Shown: in pieces, positions 6,801-7,149 of the stretch
How the letters are laid out: every line of letters starts with the position of its first letter
How positions within the stretch are numbered: position 1 is the first letter of the stretch
NCBI GenBank assembly: GCA_905210875.1
Contig: CAJLYN010000108.1
Coordinates: 1-7,149 of the forward strand
Length of the DNA: 7,149 bases
Source: an uncultured Bacteroides sp.
Lineage (GTDB): Bacteria; Bacteroidota; Bacteroidia; Bacteroidales; UBA11471
Direction: 5' to 3'
Notes under the pieces: model-generated
What the model saw: only the letters and a program-made list of their open reading frames with translations
What the model was told of the DNA's origin: nothing
Databases searched by the model: none
Translations under genes and position numbers: made by a program

Positions 6801-7149
6801 ATACCGGCAGTTTTTGCTCCTTATGTCAACTTGGCAACCGACCGCGACATAATGGGTAACGCACGCACCTTTGCCGGAGCTGTCGATTACGGCTGTTTTG
6901 AGACTTGGAACATCACCGAGGGTTACAAGGCAACACAAGCTCCGGCCGGTGGTTCGGTAGTCTATCTGCACGACGGGAATCTCCTGCTCGAAAACCTGCC
7001 TACTACATTTGCTCCCGGTTATCTCCTGCTCAAAGAAGGAACCTCGCTTTACGGTAATGGAAATACCGTGAGTCTCAACTATGTGGCCGTAGAGCGAACC
7101 TTCGATGCAGGGTGGCAGCTGGCCGCATTCCCCTATGCTTTGCAGCGCG
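3795..7149 (+). CDS. Giant right-handed beta-helix surface protein, continuation in the next frame (3' partial)
   Basis: This is the downstream part of the same gene, one base out of phase with the first part and open to the window edge (about 1,118 codons from 3795). The last stop upstream in this frame is at 3555-3557, and ATG 3795 is the first Met after it, so it is given as the formal start; I believe it is an internal codon. Clear repeat sequence begins at about 3801 (ASTAGVGG) and runs on with SGGAIYVDG, KGGAIFNES, NTAFWGN (4068) and IDIGVYEY (4665). It then carries unit 4 (opening DTLYVC at 4716, closing IDRGAYE at 5925), unit 5 (opening ILYVQPG at 5967, closing VDYGCFE at 6882) and a start of a distinct C-terminal segment. 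No signal peptide is possible here, so if the frameshift is real this part would not be exported by itself. No catalytic motif was seen. Confidence 0.87.
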   Translation, partial: MVASTAGVGGEYAGSGGAIYVDGAVYSINSLYANNEAANKGGAIFNESLSRIWVVNCNLVRNKAAEYPCIYSLNKSSIGTESLNLSANLVFNTAFWGNESDAARYTINKWRTDGTLFTDPSVADAPDILHFCAYEEGWDKTPEIGENDRDEEAVGNIENFKNNNVQLTAENRSLYGPNFANPSTLAGVSGYQQTADWSLSRINPLVDAGWGWGAQEYNDATDSWLWTVPEQTGGLYFEIPHYVELGNITIYEPLFPGLDDLYMRSGDGRNISRVCLDPNRTIEESGQNTYIDIGVYEYQHSLLNTDADTLYVCAEEIPGNVNDGSSWSTATSNLQRAIERLLLNRNGKDKIIYMTEGEFAPIYTINKNGGFVVNTRYGSQGETVAGETKNVGSLRISGGYNDDNQLQPIPVESPIYRGENYKTVITTINSGVKSLFNIEDIANREGNEQDAVSNRTVIPMTIENLTFENPYGAAFRYETSSGVDDDNTVKLVLSGCEFRGSDGESVGLPVVKIAGRGGRTLIYNTLFHSNRGVPIDAVDTEIFNATIALNTGVPVLSDSIYGGEVQPRYPSKLYNSVLWRNGGKGIDQSASAGIVMPQLSSSPSAGNQIIQVDNIRYNAVQNLSATTLALDDAQYHNDNLSAQNDDVINGPNFFNPYDGVLASRDFDIGASANLLNKGDSISYRSALNLASDQSSGYDISLNSARVYDDNIDRGAYENNQLLYPILYVQPGKTLEGDGTTWENAFGQGRLQEAIDLCAVYAATRANVGENAVVFVKSGHTGESLILRNGVSVYGSVAASYTDTVTAGGETPAVTVEKVIADRPGLLASTTTRTRIEGVSYSSSDAFGGIVVLDGFEVEPAAESPAAVVSLSSQMVLRNNYVHGATVTGSNAPVIANHGGLLYNMLVADNRPAQGAPVVANKGGTLVNLTVDAPVGSSSVVHSGSGQMFNTVATQGRVFEASLYTGDDLPLDGNPYNTYLSDELSYQLKELSMAIDRASATPAIPAVFAPYVNLATDRDIMGNARTFAGAVDYGCFETWNITEGYKATQAPAGGSVVYLHDGNLLLENLPTTFAPGYLLLKEGTSLYGNGNTVSLNYVAVERTFDAGWQLAAFPYALQR
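3797..3826 (+). other. Apparent single-base frameshift inside the beta-helix gene
   Basis: Upstream frame (codons at 62 + 3n) reads a good coil, IFNSQISANG, up to 3799. After that it gives CFNCRSRW and TGA. The frame whose codons start at 3801 reads ASTAGVGGEYAGSGGAIYVDG, which continues the coil ladder. Leaving out one base at about 3800 (within ggttgctt) restores one frame through the window. There is no long homopolymer or short tandem repeat at the site, which argues against simple slippage-based phase variation. The exact base is uncertain within about 3797-3812. Confidence 0.85.
4716..5948 (+). repeat. Beta-helix unit 4, degenerate coil ladder
   Basis: Opens with DTLYVC (4716) followed by NDGSSW and LQRAIERLL, the classic entry of these units. 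The GGTYTP strand is replaced by IYMTEGEFAPIYT. LRISGGY (4974-4994) is kept, but the DGFTITGG strand has become MTIENLTFENPYG. Coils are recognisable from their Asn pattern (LSGCEFRG, IYNTLFHSN, FNATIALNTG, YNSVLWRN at 5514-5537) yet lack the GGG[IV]Y turns. GPNFFNP (5742-5762) and closing IDRGAYE (5925-5945) are kept. Confidence 0.68.
5967..6902 (+). repeat. Beta-helix unit 5, most diverged
   Basis: Opens with ILYVQPG, GDGTTWENA and LQEAIDLCAVYAA. The strands VFVKSG, VSVYGSV (6162-6182; the second Gly of GGF replaced by Ser) and VLDGFEV (6345-6365) follow in the right order. Coils are short and Asn-poor (LRNNYVHGA, LYNMLVADN, LVNLTVDAP, FNTVATQG), with almost no GGG turns. The end has ATDRDIMGNARTFAGAVDYGCFE (6834-6902), matching the common 'DL-GNPR---G-VDIGAYE' closing. 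At about 312 residues it is the shortest unit. Confidence 0.66.
6903..7149 (+). other. Start of a distinct C-terminal segment after the last beta-helix unit
   Basis: After the fifth closing motif the sequence changes to short strands with GGSVVYLHDGNLLLENL, GYLLLKEGTSLYGNGNTV and a VERTF-AGWQLAAFPY motif at 7089-7136. The last resembles the 'GW-L-S-PF' segment that often follows the repeats in large Bacteroidota surface proteins. By inference a beta-rich domain, and possibly a type IX secretion sorting domain, would come next, outside the window. No sorting signal is visible here. Confidence 0.5.

Noticed and set aside
239..6902. Polysaccharide lyase or glycosidase activity, as in other beta-helix families
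   Set aside because: No catalytic Asp/Lys/Arg cluster typical of pectate lyases or glycoside hydrolase family 28 was recognised, and the unit order matches the non-enzymatic surface repeat type.
1..7149. CRISPR array, insertion sequence, tRNA or rRNA
   Set aside because: No direct DNA repeats with regular spacers, terminal inverted repeats, transposase motifs or RNA-gene signatures were seen; the sequence is coding throughout.

Overview
The whole window lies inside one giant, cell-surface type protein gene on the + strand. The reading frame is already open at base 2 and is still open at base 7149, so neither the true start nor the true stop is present. If one surplus base near 3797-3812 is ignored, the window encodes about 2,382 consecutive residues (2-3799, then 3801-7148). 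No intergenic DNA, RNA gene, promoter, terminator, mobile element or CRISPR array was found, and no stretch over 300 bases lacks coding sequence.

The protein is a tandem array of about five diverged units of the right-handed parallel beta-helix type, of the kind annotated in Bacteroidota as 'choice-of-anchor Q' or Pmp-like beta-helix proteins. Each unit runs in roughly the same order: an opening strand (xxYV...DGSSW), a helix-like AI/AL segment, a 'V-AGGTYTP'-like strand, a 'VSV-GGF' strand, a 'DGFTITGG' strand, a ladder of short coils with 'N-x-x-[FIV]-x-x-N' and 'GGGIY' motifs, an 'FWGN' coil, a 'GPNF-NP' or 'L-INAG' segment, and a closing 'IDIGAYE'. The closing motif falls at 1589, 2840, 4665, 5925 and 6882. 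After the fifth unit comes a different segment (6903 to the edge) that looks like the start of a C-terminal beta-rich region.

The most consequential anomaly is a single-base frameshift near 3797-3812, in the middle of the coil ladder of unit 3. It ends the first frame at a TGA (3824-3826), while the homologous beta-helix sequence continues at once in the next frame to the window edge. It may be an assembly indel or a real disruption; the sequence alone cannot decide.

The organism is most likely a member of the Bacteroidales (gut or oral Bacteroidota). This rests on the protein type, the 'VLYQP...WDGFTIRNG' and 'GPNF-NP...DWSL...NPLVDAG' signatures, and mid-range but uneven GC. The genus cannot be fixed from this window. 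The likely role is an extended surface or secreted adhesin-like or structural rod. No catalytic motif of a polysaccharide lyase or hydrolase was recognised.
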